Assembly: GCA_900290315.1 (NCBI GenBank)
Contig: OKRF01000468.1
Location: forward strand, 24,266 to 34,718
Reading direction: 5' to 3'
Length of the DNA stretch: 10,453 nt
Origin: Candidatus Sulfopaludibacter sp. SbA3
GTDB lineage: Bacteria > Acidobacteriota > Terriglobia > Bryobacterales > Bryobacteraceae
The notes under the pieces were generated by a model. The model was not told the origin of the DNA. It ran no database searches and was given only the letters and a program-made list of their open reading frames with translations. The translations under genes and the position numbers were made by a program. Shown here one piece after another: positions 1 through 6,692 of this stretch. The number at the start of each line of letters is the position of its first letter. Positions within the stretch are counted from its first letter, which is position 1.

Positions 1-1217
1 GCCAGCAGCACCGCGGACGCCGCCGCCAGCCCAGCCACCGTCCAGACCACGCGGGCGTCGCGCACGCCGCCGAACCAGGAGCCCGAAACCAGCACCGCGA
101 GGCACACCAGTGCCGCGCGCGCGATCTCCAACTTCACGAACTCGCGGCGATTCTCCAGCACCCCTCCCAGCGTTACCAGGCTGATCAGGATGAAGGCAAA
201 ATACGCCACGTTCCAAATGCCCGCCTGCTTAGGCAGCAGCGCCAGAAAGTGACTGTTGGCGGCCATCAGCACCGCAAACTGCGCCAGCACGTAAAAGCTC
301 AGCGCCAGATTGCGCGGCGGATCGAAGCGCGCGAAGTCACACAGAGGATCGTACGGGCGTTTCGGGAAGCGCGCCGCCACATCCGCCGGACGCCATCCCG
401 GCGGGGCAAACCACACGCGAACCTTATTCTGCCACGAGCCGGCGTGCCACGAATCCTGCACCATGATCCAGTAATAGTGCAGGTTGGCCCACACCGGATT
501 CCAGCTTTTCAACTGCCCGCGAACTCCGTAGACAATCGGCTCGTCGTCTCGCTCCTCCTGAAACGTGCCGAACAGGTGGTCCCACAGCAGAAAAACTCCC
601 ACATAATTCTTGTCCAGGTAGAGATCGTTCTGCGCGTGATGCACGCGGTGGTTGGAGGGAGTCTGGATCCAGCGGTCCAGCACGCCCAGCCGGTTAATGT
701 GGCGCGTATGCGGCCAGAACTGGTAGAAGAGCTGCACTACGCCCACCAACAGAAACACGGACAGCGGAACTCCGCAGAGGGCCAGCGGCAGGTAGAACAT
801 CCAACTGGTGAAGCTGCCCGTTCCCGGCTGCCGCAGCGCCGTCGTCAAGTTGAATTCCTCGCTCTGGTGATGCACCGAATGCGCCGCCCAGAACAGGCCA
901 ACGGTGTGGCCCAGGCGATGGTTCCAGTAATAACAGAGGTCGTAAAAGAAAAACGCGAACACCCACGTGAGCCAATAGTCGGCCGGCAGTTTCACCGGCG
1001 CCAGGTGCGCGAGAGTCCATTCGTAGGTGAAGAGACCAATGAAGCCGAAGAACACCCGCATCCCGGTGCTCACAATGCCGCAGCTCAAGCTGTTGAGGGC
1101 GTCCGCCATGTGGTAATAGCGCGTGCCGCGGGCACGATCCACCACGATCTCCAGCGCGATGAGCGAAACAAATACCGGGACTGCCAGAGCCACCGCCTGC
1201 CCATAGGTGGTGTCCAT
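1..1217 (-). CDS. Alkylglycerol monooxygenase-like membrane fatty acid hydroxylase (sterol desaturase family), 3' end outside window
   Basis: Integral-membrane di-iron oxygenase of the fatty acid hydroxylase superfamily. At least 405 residues are read without a stop. I read it directly on the minus strand from the ATG at 1217; an in-frame TGA lies four codons upstream, so no other ATG, GTG or TTG start is available. The family's eight-histidine metal site is complete: H100-x3-H104 (NHRLGH), H113-x2-H116-H117 (HSVHH) and H190-x2-H193-H194 (HRVHH). The stretches EFNLTTALRQ (121-130) and TPSNHRVHHAQN with DKNY (186-205), plus LWDHLFGTFQ (211-220), match what I remember of alkylglycerol monooxygenase (AGMO/TMEM195) better than C-4 sterol oxidase. 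AGMO uses tetrahydrobiopterin to hydroxylate the ether carbon of alkylglycerols. Hydrophobic segments lie near 7-25, 84-98, 135-165, 303-325, 335-352 and 365-405. It follows the secreted-protein gene by 23 bp, so it is probably the last or a late gene of the sigma-factor operon. Family is sure; substrate is inferred. Confidence 0.85.
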   Translation of the reverse strand, partial: MDTTYGQAVALAVPVFVSLIALEIVVDRARGTRYYHMADALNSLSCGIVSTGMRVFFGFIGLFTYEWTLAHLAPVKLPADYWLTWVFAFFFYDLCYYWNHRLGHTVGLFWAAHSVHHQSEEFNLTTALRQPGTGSFTSWMFYLPLALCGVPLSVFLLVGVVQLFYQFWPHTRHINRLGVLDRWIQTPSNHRVHHAQNDLYLDKNYVGVFLLWDHLFGTFQEERDDEPIVYGVRGQLKSWNPVWANLHYYWIMVQDSWHAGSWQNKVRVWFAPPGWRPADVAARFPKRPYDPLCDFARFDPPRNLALSFYVLAQFAVLMAANSHFLALLPKQAGIWNVAYFAFILISLVTLGGVLENRREFVKLEIARAALVCLAVLVSGSWFGGVRDARVVWTVAGLAAASAVLL

Positions 1218-1240
1218 ATGCAGCCATCATAGCGCGGGTG

Positions 1241-2242
1241 TTATTGTTTGCGAGGCTGCACGCTGCGCCGCTGAATCAGGTCTTCCAACTGGTCTGTGGT
1301 CGTCACCAGAACGGCGTCCTTGTGCGGCGTTTTTTTCAGATCTTCCAGTTGGTTCTCGATCCGCTTGATCGACGGATGATTCGGCTGGTAGGTCTTGGAA
1401 AGCTCATTGAGCTGTTTCTCCAGGAGCATAACCCGAAGTTGCATCAGTTCCCTGGCGAGCAAGTCTTCCATCGTCGACCATATGCGATTGTGATACACCC
1501 AGATGTCGCGCGATTCCGCTTTTTTCAGAATGTTGCCGGTCGAGAGAAGTTCAATGGTCTCGCCATTCTCCTTGATGAATAACCGATCGCGCTCCACCCG
1601 TCCGGTCTTCTCGAAGGGGTGCCCGGAAATTGGCTCCAGGGCCAGAAAGTAATCGCCCCGGCCTGGAACGTGCAGCAGCGCCGAGTTCCCATGCGTGAGT
1701 GGCACGGTCACCTGCTCCAGCAGGGCTCCGTTCACCATGACACGACACTCCTCGAACGCGAGAGCATCATCGATCGCCTTCATGGGCCGCAGAACGTCGT
1801 AAATCTTTTCACCGGTGGTCGGATTATACAGAATGTCTACCATCACTGCTACCCCGCTCTTCACCTCGGGAAATTCGCGGGCGGCGGCCAGGGTGGGGAT
1901 GTGCCCACCGGCGGTTACGAAAACACCGGCAGGGAGCGCCCGCGCGGCATCCAGGGGCCGGATCCGGATTGAGTAGGCGCCTGCGGTGGAAGAGGCGCGC
2001 GCTTCCACGTCGTACCCGAACAGGGCGTGGTCGTGGTCGTCCAGCACCAGCCGCTGCATGGTGTTGCTGCTATCCACATTTACGCTGCCGCCGGCGAAGA
2101 GCGGGGCATTGCCGCTGGCCGCGGTGTAGATCTCCACGCAGGTGCCGTCTTTGAACCACACGCGGGTGGACTTTGTGCGATTGGTCTGCGCCGGCGCTGC
2201 CAGCACGGCCGCGGCGAAAAGAAGAATCGTCGACCGCGTCAT
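1241..2242 (-). CDS. Secreted protein of unknown function with C-terminal coiled coil
   Basis: A 333-residue protein with a signal peptide: a short basic start, a hydrophobic run at about 5-17, and likely cleavage after APA at 16-18. I do not recognise a named family. The middle (about 65-165) has the pattern FGYDVE, then SIRIRPL, then VDILYNPTTGEKIYDVLRP. I associate this pattern with secreted proteins coded beside ECF sigma factors in Acidobacteriota, but could not check it. The C-terminal part (about 257-305) is heptad-rich and probably a coiled coil. It contains LSKTYQPNHPSI (281-292) followed by LEDLKK, which resembles the YxPxHPxv segment of Wzz/GumC-type chain-length proteins, although no membrane anchors are present. 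Start: ATG at 2242, placed by GAGGTG at 2253-2248 five bases upstream. It overlaps the stop of the preceding gene as ATGA, implying translational coupling. It probably acts in the periplasm as a sensor or ligand-binding partner of the membrane protein upstream. Confidence 0.75.
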   Translation of the reverse strand: MTRSTILLFAAAVLAAPAQTNRTKSTRVWFKDGTCVEIYTAASGNAPLFAGGSVNVDSSNTMQRLVLDDHDHALFGYDVEARASSTAGAYSIRIRPLDAARALPAGVFVTAGGHIPTLAAAREFPEVKSGVAVMVDILYNPTTGEKIYDVLRPMKAIDDALAFEECRVMVNGALLEQVTVPLTHGNSALLHVPGRGDYFLALEPISGHPFEKTGRVERDRLFIKENGETIELLSTGNILKKAESRDIWVYHNRIWSTMEDLLARELMQLRVMLLEKQLNELSKTYQPNHPSIKRIENQLEDLKKTPHKDAVLVTTTDQLEDLIQRRSVQPRKQ

Positions 2243-2571
2243 TGTTTCACCTCGCTCATGGGAACGGCCCGCGCCGCGCCGTCCGGCAGTGGTTGGAAGC
2301 CTGCGGCCCCAAGCCGGGTCACGTAACCCGGTTGCGGCCTGACCACGGGCGGTACCGGACGCAGCTCGATTAACAGCGCCAGAATCGCGAGCACCAGCGC
2401 CGCGAGAATCGGCACCGGCACGCTCACCCGCGCTGTAAACCAGTAGCCCAGGCCTCTAGGCGTGGGCGTCACGGAGGCTCTCCACGCCACGCGTATTCTC
2501 GTGTCCATCGCGGACGCGGGCTCCGGCGCCTCCCATTCCCGCAAGAGTGGGCGCAGATCGTCTTCCGTCAT
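2239..2571 (-). CDS. Small single-span membrane protein, putative anti-sigma factor
   Basis: About 110 residues (counted from the ATG at 2571). A cytoplasmic N-terminus carries LRPLLREWEAPEP, followed by one transmembrane segment (roughly residues 50-69, VPVPILAALVLAILALLI) and a short periplasmic tail rich in Pro and Gly. It has no HxxxCxxC zinc motif, so it is not a classical ZAS anti-sigma factor. The call rests on position directly after an ECF sigma gene, topology and small size. Start choice: an in-frame TTG at 2577 also exists, but AGGAG at 2582-2578 would touch that codon, while it sits six bases before the ATG at 2571. The ATG also forms an ATGA overlap with the sigma stop. Coupled translation would keep the two proteins in fixed ratio, as expected for a sigma/anti-sigma pair. 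Interaction with the sigma factor is inferred, not seen. Confidence 0.7.
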   Translation of the reverse strand: MTEDDLRPLLREWEAPEPASAMDTRIRVAWRASVTPTPRGLGYWFTARVSVPVPILAALVLAILALLIELRPVPPVVRPQPGYVTRLGAAGFQPLPDGAARAVPMSEVKQ

Positions 2572-3125
2572 GAGCAACTCCTCTCACAAGGCGCCAGCCG
2601 GCGTCGTAAAGCCTGGCGGGCGCGGTGCAACCGGCTTTTCACGGTCCCCACATCGACGCCCGTGATGATGGCAATTTCTTCCAGCTTCAGATCTTCGTAT
2701 TCGAAGAGGATGAGCGCTTCCCGCTGCAAGGGCGCCAGCGCCATCACCGCCTGTTCAACCAGCAGCGCCCGTTCCCGAGCCATCAATCCGTCTAAAGGAT
2801 CGAGCGCGGCCGCGGGTGCATCGTCCGCTTCCGGCGATTCCGTTGCCCGGCCCTCCAGTTTCACGCGCTTCATCACAAGGTGGCGTGCGATGCCGAACAA
2901 GTACGTACGCAGCGTTCCGTGGCCGGCATCGAAAGACGCACCGTTGAGGAGCGCCAGAAAGCATTCCTGCACCACATCCTCGGCCGTGGCCACCGACCCC
3001 GACAGACGCCAGGCAAACCGGAACAGCGGCGTGCGATGGCGGCCGTACAGGGCGTCGAACGCCGCTTCGTCACCACGCAGGGCTTCCTGCAACAATCCCT
3101 CGTCGCTGTCGACCGGTCGGGCCAC
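2568..3125 (-). CDS. ECF-type RNA polymerase sigma factor (sigma-70 family, RpoE-like)
   Basis: Directs RNA polymerase to a dedicated promoter set, normally in response to an envelope or stress signal. The 185 residues are typical of the ECF group: sigma region 2 at about 22-88, with AEDVVQECFLALL (48-60) and the TLRTYLFGIARHLVMKR segment (71-87), an acidic Ala/Pro-rich linker (89-118), and sigma region 4 at about 120-177 with the helix-turn-helix LEEIAIITGVDVGTVKSRLHRAR (148-170). Region 3 and region 1.1 are absent, as in all ECF factors. The start is a GTG at 3125; an in-frame TAG lies two codons upstream (3131-3129), so it is the earliest possible start. No convincing Shine-Dalgarno sequence precedes it. 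An out-of-frame ATG overlaps it at 3127. It is the first gene of the minus-strand unit and overlaps the putative anti-sigma gene by four bases. Confidence 0.95.
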   Translation of the reverse strand: MARPVDSDEGLLQEALRGDEAAFDALYGRHRTPLFRFAWRLSGSVATAEDVVQECFLALLNGASFDAGHGTLRTYLFGIARHLVMKRVKLEGRATESPEADDAPAAALDPLDGLMARERALLVEQAVMALAPLQREALILFEYEDLKLEEIAIITGVDVGTVKSRLHRARQALRRRLAPCERSCS

Positions 3126-3175
3126 ATACTATATTGCGTCGAGTCTCACAAAGGATACGGGCCCTCCGCGTCCTA

Positions 3176-3195
3176 AAGTTCGCCGAAGTTCCGCC
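3176..3195 (-). promoter_or_regulatory. Tandem GAACTT boxes, possible ECF-type -35 region
   Basis: On the minus strand two ten-base units, GGCGGAACTT (3195-3186) and CGGCGAACTT (3185-3176), lie head to tail 51-70 bases upstream of the sigma-factor GTG. The GGAAC/GAAC core is the usual -35 determinant of ECF sigma factors, which often transcribe their own gene. A CGTAT at 3159-3155 lies about 18 bases after the second box and could serve as -10. The site is inside the 82-bp gap between divergent genes and close to the start of the plus-strand gene. The repeat is seen; the promoter function is inferred. Confidence 0.3.
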
Positions 3196-3207
3196 GATAT
3201 AACCTAC

Positions 3208-4950
3208 GTGGCCGCTACCGCTTCGAAACCACCGCTCCCGCCGGGTGACTTAAACGGCACCCTCCAGGCGCTGGTACGCCACTTCGACCGGGACGCGGTA
3301 GAGCATCGAAAACTGATTCGCGAGTTGCTCGATAGCGACCGGGAGGCCTTCTATTCCTGCGCCCGAGACATTCTGAAGAATCAAAACGATTCGCGGGGCT
3401 GCCAGTACCTGGTGACCCTGTTCGTGGCTTACGGCTTGCTGCTCCGTGCTCTGTGCGACGCGTCGCTCACCAAAGACCAGGCGCTGGCGCTGGCCCGCTC
3501 GGCCGTGCGTGTCGATTCCCTGGCTGACGTGTCGCTGGCCAAGGCTCTGGCGGAAAGCTCCGGCACCGGCGAGGGGCCGGTCTCCGAGCGCGATGCCGGC
3601 CGCCTGATGGAAATCCTGGGCGAGATCTCCGACGGCACCCGCATCCTGCCTTCCCTCATGCGCATGCTGCGCCACCCTAACCCGTATCTGCGCTCCAAGG
3701 CGGTCAAGATGATTGGCCGCGGCAGCCGCAGTGTTCGTTGGGTGCAAAACCGGCTGAATGAGGCCGACCCGCGCATCCGCGCCAACGCCATCGAGGCCCT
3801 TTGGGGCTTGGATAGCGAGGACGCCCGCGCCCTGCTGCTCACGGCCACACGCGATGGCAACAACCGGGTCGCAGGCAATGCCCTGGTGGCTCTCTATCGT
3901 CTTGGCGACCACAGCGTGATTCCGGATGTGGTCAAGATGGCGGACCATGAATCGGCTTTGTTCCGCTCCACAGCGGCATGGGTCATGGGGGAAAGTTGTG
4001 ATCCCCGGTTCACCGAAAACCTTGCCAAATGTCTGCGCGATTCCAACGCGGCGGTGCGCACCCGCGCCCTCTCCGCGCTGGGAAGTATTAAGGCCGCGCT
4101 GGCTCAATCGCGGCAAGGCGAGCAGTGGGCGGTGAGCGGACTGATGCTGGATTGGGCTGCCGCAAAAAACACCCGGCGCATGCAGGTGTCCGTGGCCGGC
4201 GAAGAAACGCGGGGGCATCCGCACATCCTGTCTACCCAATTCATCGTCTCGGAGAGCGGCCGGCTCGTCATGGAGTACCGGGTCCTCGAAAGGTTGGTCG
4301 CCGAATCCATGTCGGTGGTCTTTGCCGTCCCTCGTGCGGCCGTCGCCGGCGAGTCTCCGTGGTCCCGGGGCGTCCTCGCCTGCCGGCCCTGGAAGCGCCC
4401 CTCGGATTTGTGGGCCGTCGCCACGTACCTCGCAGGGGAGGGAGACGAAGGCAACACCGGGCCACTGGACGAGCCCCTCCGCTTCACCTCAAATGCCGAT
4501 GCCCTGGAAACTGCCTTTCAGCAGCCGGTAGCCCGATCCGAGTGCACGGACTTTTGGCGTACCATCTGGCGATCGGTGCGCAGTGATCAGGGCCAGAGCC
4601 GCGGCAGGCGCCACTTAGTCCTTTTCAGCCAGAACGATCCATTCCGGTCGGCCGGGAACGGCCTGGTTTCAGCAGTACTCACCTCCCGCACCACGGTGCA
4701 GGTGATCGCGCCTGAGCGCTGCCCGCATGTGGAAGACTTCTGCCGTCGCGCGCGGGCCAACTTCCAAATCGCCGAATCCGACGAGGCCATCAAGCGCAGC
4801 CTGGAAATGGCTTACTTGAATTTGCTGGCCCGCTACGAGATTGTCTGGCAAAGTGCGGCTACAGACCCCGTTGAGATCAAGATCCGGGTAAACTCGCCGT
4901 CAGGCTGGGGCGAAGCGGCAATTCCCCAGCCGCTCCCGGCCGAGGGATAA
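3208..4950 (+). CDS. HEAT-repeat protein with degenerate vWA-like C-terminal domain
   Basis: About 580 residues from the GTG at 3208. The frame stays open much further upstream, but that part is antisense to the sigma-factor gene and has shadow-like composition. GTG 3208 is the only ATG/GTG/TTG start between the divergent gene and the first convincing protein sequence, and it has no clear ribosome site. Residues about 130-300 form helical HEAT-type repeats (for example PYLRSKAVKMIGRGS, PRIRANAIEALWGLDS, ALFRSTAAWVMGES, AAVRTRALSALGSI). Residues about 340-550 follow the order of Acidobacteriota vWA-related proteins: FIVSESGRLVMEYRV, then MSVVFAVPRA, a helix with FTSNADAL, HLVLFSQNDPF, and LLARYEIVWQ with a final beta strand VEIKIRV. 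The DxSxS metal motif is missing; AVPRA stands in its place (373-377). No signal peptide or membrane segment is seen, so it is probably cytoplasmic. HEAT repeats suggest a protein-binding scaffold. The vWA assignment is from memory of the pattern and is moderate. Confidence 0.75.
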   Translation: MAATASKPPLPPGDLNGTLQALVRHFDRDAVEHRKLIRELLDSDREAFYSCARDILKNQNDSRGCQYLVTLFVAYGLLLRALCDASLTKDQALALARSAVRVDSLADVSLAKALAESSGTGEGPVSERDAGRLMEILGEISDGTRILPSLMRMLRHPNPYLRSKAVKMIGRGSRSVRWVQNRLNEADPRIRANAIEALWGLDSEDARALLLTATRDGNNRVAGNALVALYRLGDHSVIPDVVKMADHESALFRSTAAWVMGESCDPRFTENLAKCLRDSNAAVRTRALSALGSIKAALAQSRQGEQWAVSGLMLDWAAAKNTRRMQVSVAGEETRGHPHILSTQFIVSESGRLVMEYRVLERLVAESMSVVFAVPRAAVAGESPWSRGVLACRPWKRPSDLWAVATYLAGEGDEGNTGPLDEPLRFTSNADALETAFQQPVARSECTDFWRTIWRSVRSDQGQSRGRRHLVLFSQNDPFRSAGNGLVSAVLTSRTTVQVIAPERCPHVEDFCRRARANFQIAESDEAIKRSLEMAYLNLLARYEIVWQSAATDPVEIKIRVNSPSGWGEAAIPQPLPAEG

Positions 4951-4966
4951 AGGGCCTAATCCAGAT

Positions 4967-6409
4967 TCAGTCTCTCCATTCCATCGCCAGCCGTACCAGA
5001 GTGCGCAAGGGAAGGCCTGTCGGACCCTTGGCCAGAAATGGCTTGGCGTCGTCCAGGTAGGCGGTTCCGGCAATGTCCAAATGCACCCAGGGAGTCTCCT
5101 CGGCGAATTCTTTCAGGAACATCGCCGCGGTAATGGCGCCTCCCCACCGCCCGCCGATGTTGCCCAAGTCGGCAAAGGCGCTCTTGAGGTACTCTTTGTA
5201 ATCATCCTCCAGCGGCATGGGCCACATGCGCTCGCCTTCCGCTTTCGCCGCCTGCAACACGCGGTCTCGCATGGCATCATCGTTGGAGAACAGTCCTACG
5301 TTCAGGTGTCCCAGCGCCACCACGATGGCGCCGGTCAGAGTTGCTGCGTCCACCAGGTGGGTGCATCCCTGCCTGCGCGCATACACCAGCGCATCGGCCA
5401 GAATCAGCCGGCCCTCGGCATCCGTGTTCAGCACCTCAATCGTCTTCCCGGACATCGCCGTCACGATGTCCCCTGGCCGTTGCGCCCGGCTGCCCGGCAT
5501 GTTCTCCACGCACGGCACGAAAGCCGTGACCGGAATCGGCGGCTTCAGTTGCGCGATGGCCCGTATCGCCCCAATCATGGCCGCGCCGCCCGCCATGTCG
5601 TACTTCATCTTTTCCATGCCCTCGGCAGGCTTGATGGAAATGCCGCCGGTGTCAAAAGTGACGCCCTTGCCCACCAGCCCCAGGTGCGATTTCGAGGTTG
5701 TTTCGGCGGGCCGGTAGCCGATGACGATCAGTGCCGGCGGTTCGGCGCTCCCCTGCGAGACACCCAGCAGGGCCCCCATGCCGAGCGCCTCCATTTGGCT
5801 TTGTTCCAGCACTTCGCACAGCAGGCCGTATTCCGCCGCCATCTGCCGGGCTGCGGCAGCCATTTTCGATGGCGGCAGCAGGTTGGCCGGCTCATTCACC
5901 AGGTCTCTTGTAAAATTTTGCGCCTCGGCCAGGATCCGTCCACGTTCCGCCGCCACTTCCACACCCTCGCCGGTGCCCACCACGGAAAACTGGTCCAGCG
6001 ACTTCTTCGGGTCGGCAGTCTTCAGACGGTCCGGCTCGTAATTCCCCAGGATGGCCCCTTCCACCGCGGCCGAAACGTAATCGGTGCCGGAGTGGTCTGG
6101 ATCCGGCTCAAATGCGACCTTTTTCACCGATTTGCCGCGCAACAGGCGCACTGCGGCGGCAACCAGTTTCCGCAGTTCGGCGGCTGTGAATTTCTCGGGC
6201 TTCCCGGCCCCAGCGAGCAGCACGCGGGTTGCGGCCACGCCGGGAACGTGATGCAACAACGTCAATTCCAGGGATTTCCCAGCGATTTCTCCGGAATCCA
6301 CCAGATCCGCGGCGCCGAAGCGCATCTCTTTGGCGCCTTCGAAAACCGGGACAATGAGAGCATCGGCCTGAACCTCGGCGGCAGGTTGCTTTTCGATTGA
6401 GATTTGCAT
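4967..6409 (-). CDS. pepA: Leucyl aminopeptidase, M17 family (cytosol aminopeptidase)
   Basis: A two-metal exopeptidase that removes N-terminal residues, mainly Leu, from peptides in the cytoplasm and acts as a hexamer. The 480 residues match the usual length. All active-site residues are present with the spacing of the E. coli enzyme: K248 and D253 in GKGVTFDTGG, catalytic K260 in SIKP, D271 in KYDMAGG, D330 and E332 in the signature NTDAEGRL, and catalytic R334. The N-terminal macro-like domain spans about 1-150 and the catalytic domain about 155-480. The start is the ATG at 6409; no strong ribosome site is visible. The gene stands alone: it converges with the HEAT-repeat gene, only 16 bases separating the stops, and diverges from the tonB-family gene. 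E. coli PepA also binds DNA in Xer recombination; nothing here speaks for that role. Housekeeping peptide turnover is the likely job. Confidence 0.97.
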   Translation of the reverse strand: MQISIEKQPAAEVQADALIVPVFEGAKEMRFGAADLVDSGEIAGKSLELTLLHHVPGVAATRVLLAGAGKPEKFTAAELRKLVAAAVRLLRGKSVKKVAFEPDPDHSGTDYVSAAVEGAILGNYEPDRLKTADPKKSLDQFSVVGTGEGVEVAAERGRILAEAQNFTRDLVNEPANLLPPSKMAAAARQMAAEYGLLCEVLEQSQMEALGMGALLGVSQGSAEPPALIVIGYRPAETTSKSHLGLVGKGVTFDTGGISIKPAEGMEKMKYDMAGGAAMIGAIRAIAQLKPPIPVTAFVPCVENMPGSRAQRPGDIVTAMSGKTIEVLNTDAEGRLILADALVYARRQGCTHLVDAATLTGAIVVALGHLNVGLFSNDDAMRDRVLQAAKAEGERMWPMPLEDDYKEYLKSAFADLGNIGGRWGGAITAAMFLKEFAEETPWVHLDIAGTAYLDDAKPFLAKGPTGLPLRTLVRLAMEWRD

Positions 6410-6692
6410 CAGTATCGATTGTCACCGACCCGGACCGCTTCTGCAAACCGGAACCGGCGGAGGCGCACAAAAAATATTAATAATGGAATTTTTCCGCACC
6501 TTGCCGCGCCGGCGGGCTCTAAAGGCCTATGTTCCTTCATTTTCAGCAGGTGTATACTCGTTTGTGGTAGACTGAGAGCTGAAAACCTCGGGTGAAGTAT
6601 TTCCAAAACCTGTAACTGTATGGCCGCGATGAGCGTCCAATAGATGTTAATAGTGGTAAGGCAGCGGCTCCTGTGGGGCTGGGTGGATCAAA
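6410..6692. promoter_or_regulatory. 283-bp divergent intergenic region between pepA and tonB-family gene
   Basis: No convincing gene. An AT-rich block at 6468-6495 stands out in GC-rich surroundings and may hold the pepA promoter, but I see no clear -35/-10 pair. For the plus-strand gene there are two overlapping -10 candidates, TATACT at 6553-6558 and TAGACT at 6568-6573. The second has TG one base upstream (6565-6566), the extended -10 arrangement. Neither has a good -35. This would give a leader of more than 100 bases before the tonB-family gene. The leader contains a seven-codon ORF (6620-6643) followed at once by an 18-codon ORF (6644-6700) that overlaps the downstream start. No strong hairpin or recognised riboswitch was found. 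Confidence 0.45.

Noticed and set aside
694..1230. Minus-strand open frame with ATG at 1230
   Set aside because: It is out of frame with the hydroxylase start at 1217. Its product is low-complexity Gly/Ala/Arg and lacks the histidine motifs.
249..1232. Plus-strand open frame of 327 codons
   Set aside because: It is antisense to the hydroxylase gene, whose minus-strand frame carries three exact histidine motifs. The plus-strand product is rich in His, Arg and Gln with no domain, as expected of a GC-rich shadow.
2662..3207. Upstream extension of the HEAT-protein frame
   Set aside because: The frame is open but antisense to the ECF sigma gene. Its product is Ser/Arg/Ala-rich shadow sequence, so the start was placed at GTG 3208.
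3250..4239. Minus-strand open frame of 329 codons
   Set aside because: It is antisense to the HEAT repeats and has no recognisable domain. The plus-strand frame has clear repeat periodicity.
5081..6400. Plus-strand open frame of 439 codons opposite pepA
   Set aside because: pepA on the other strand has every catalytic residue. The opposite frame is His/Arg/Gly-rich without motifs.
6409..6606. 65-codon minus-strand frame ending on the pepA start (TGATG overlap)
   Set aside because: It would need a TTG start with no ribosome site, has no recognisable features and crosses the candidate promoters of the divergent gene.
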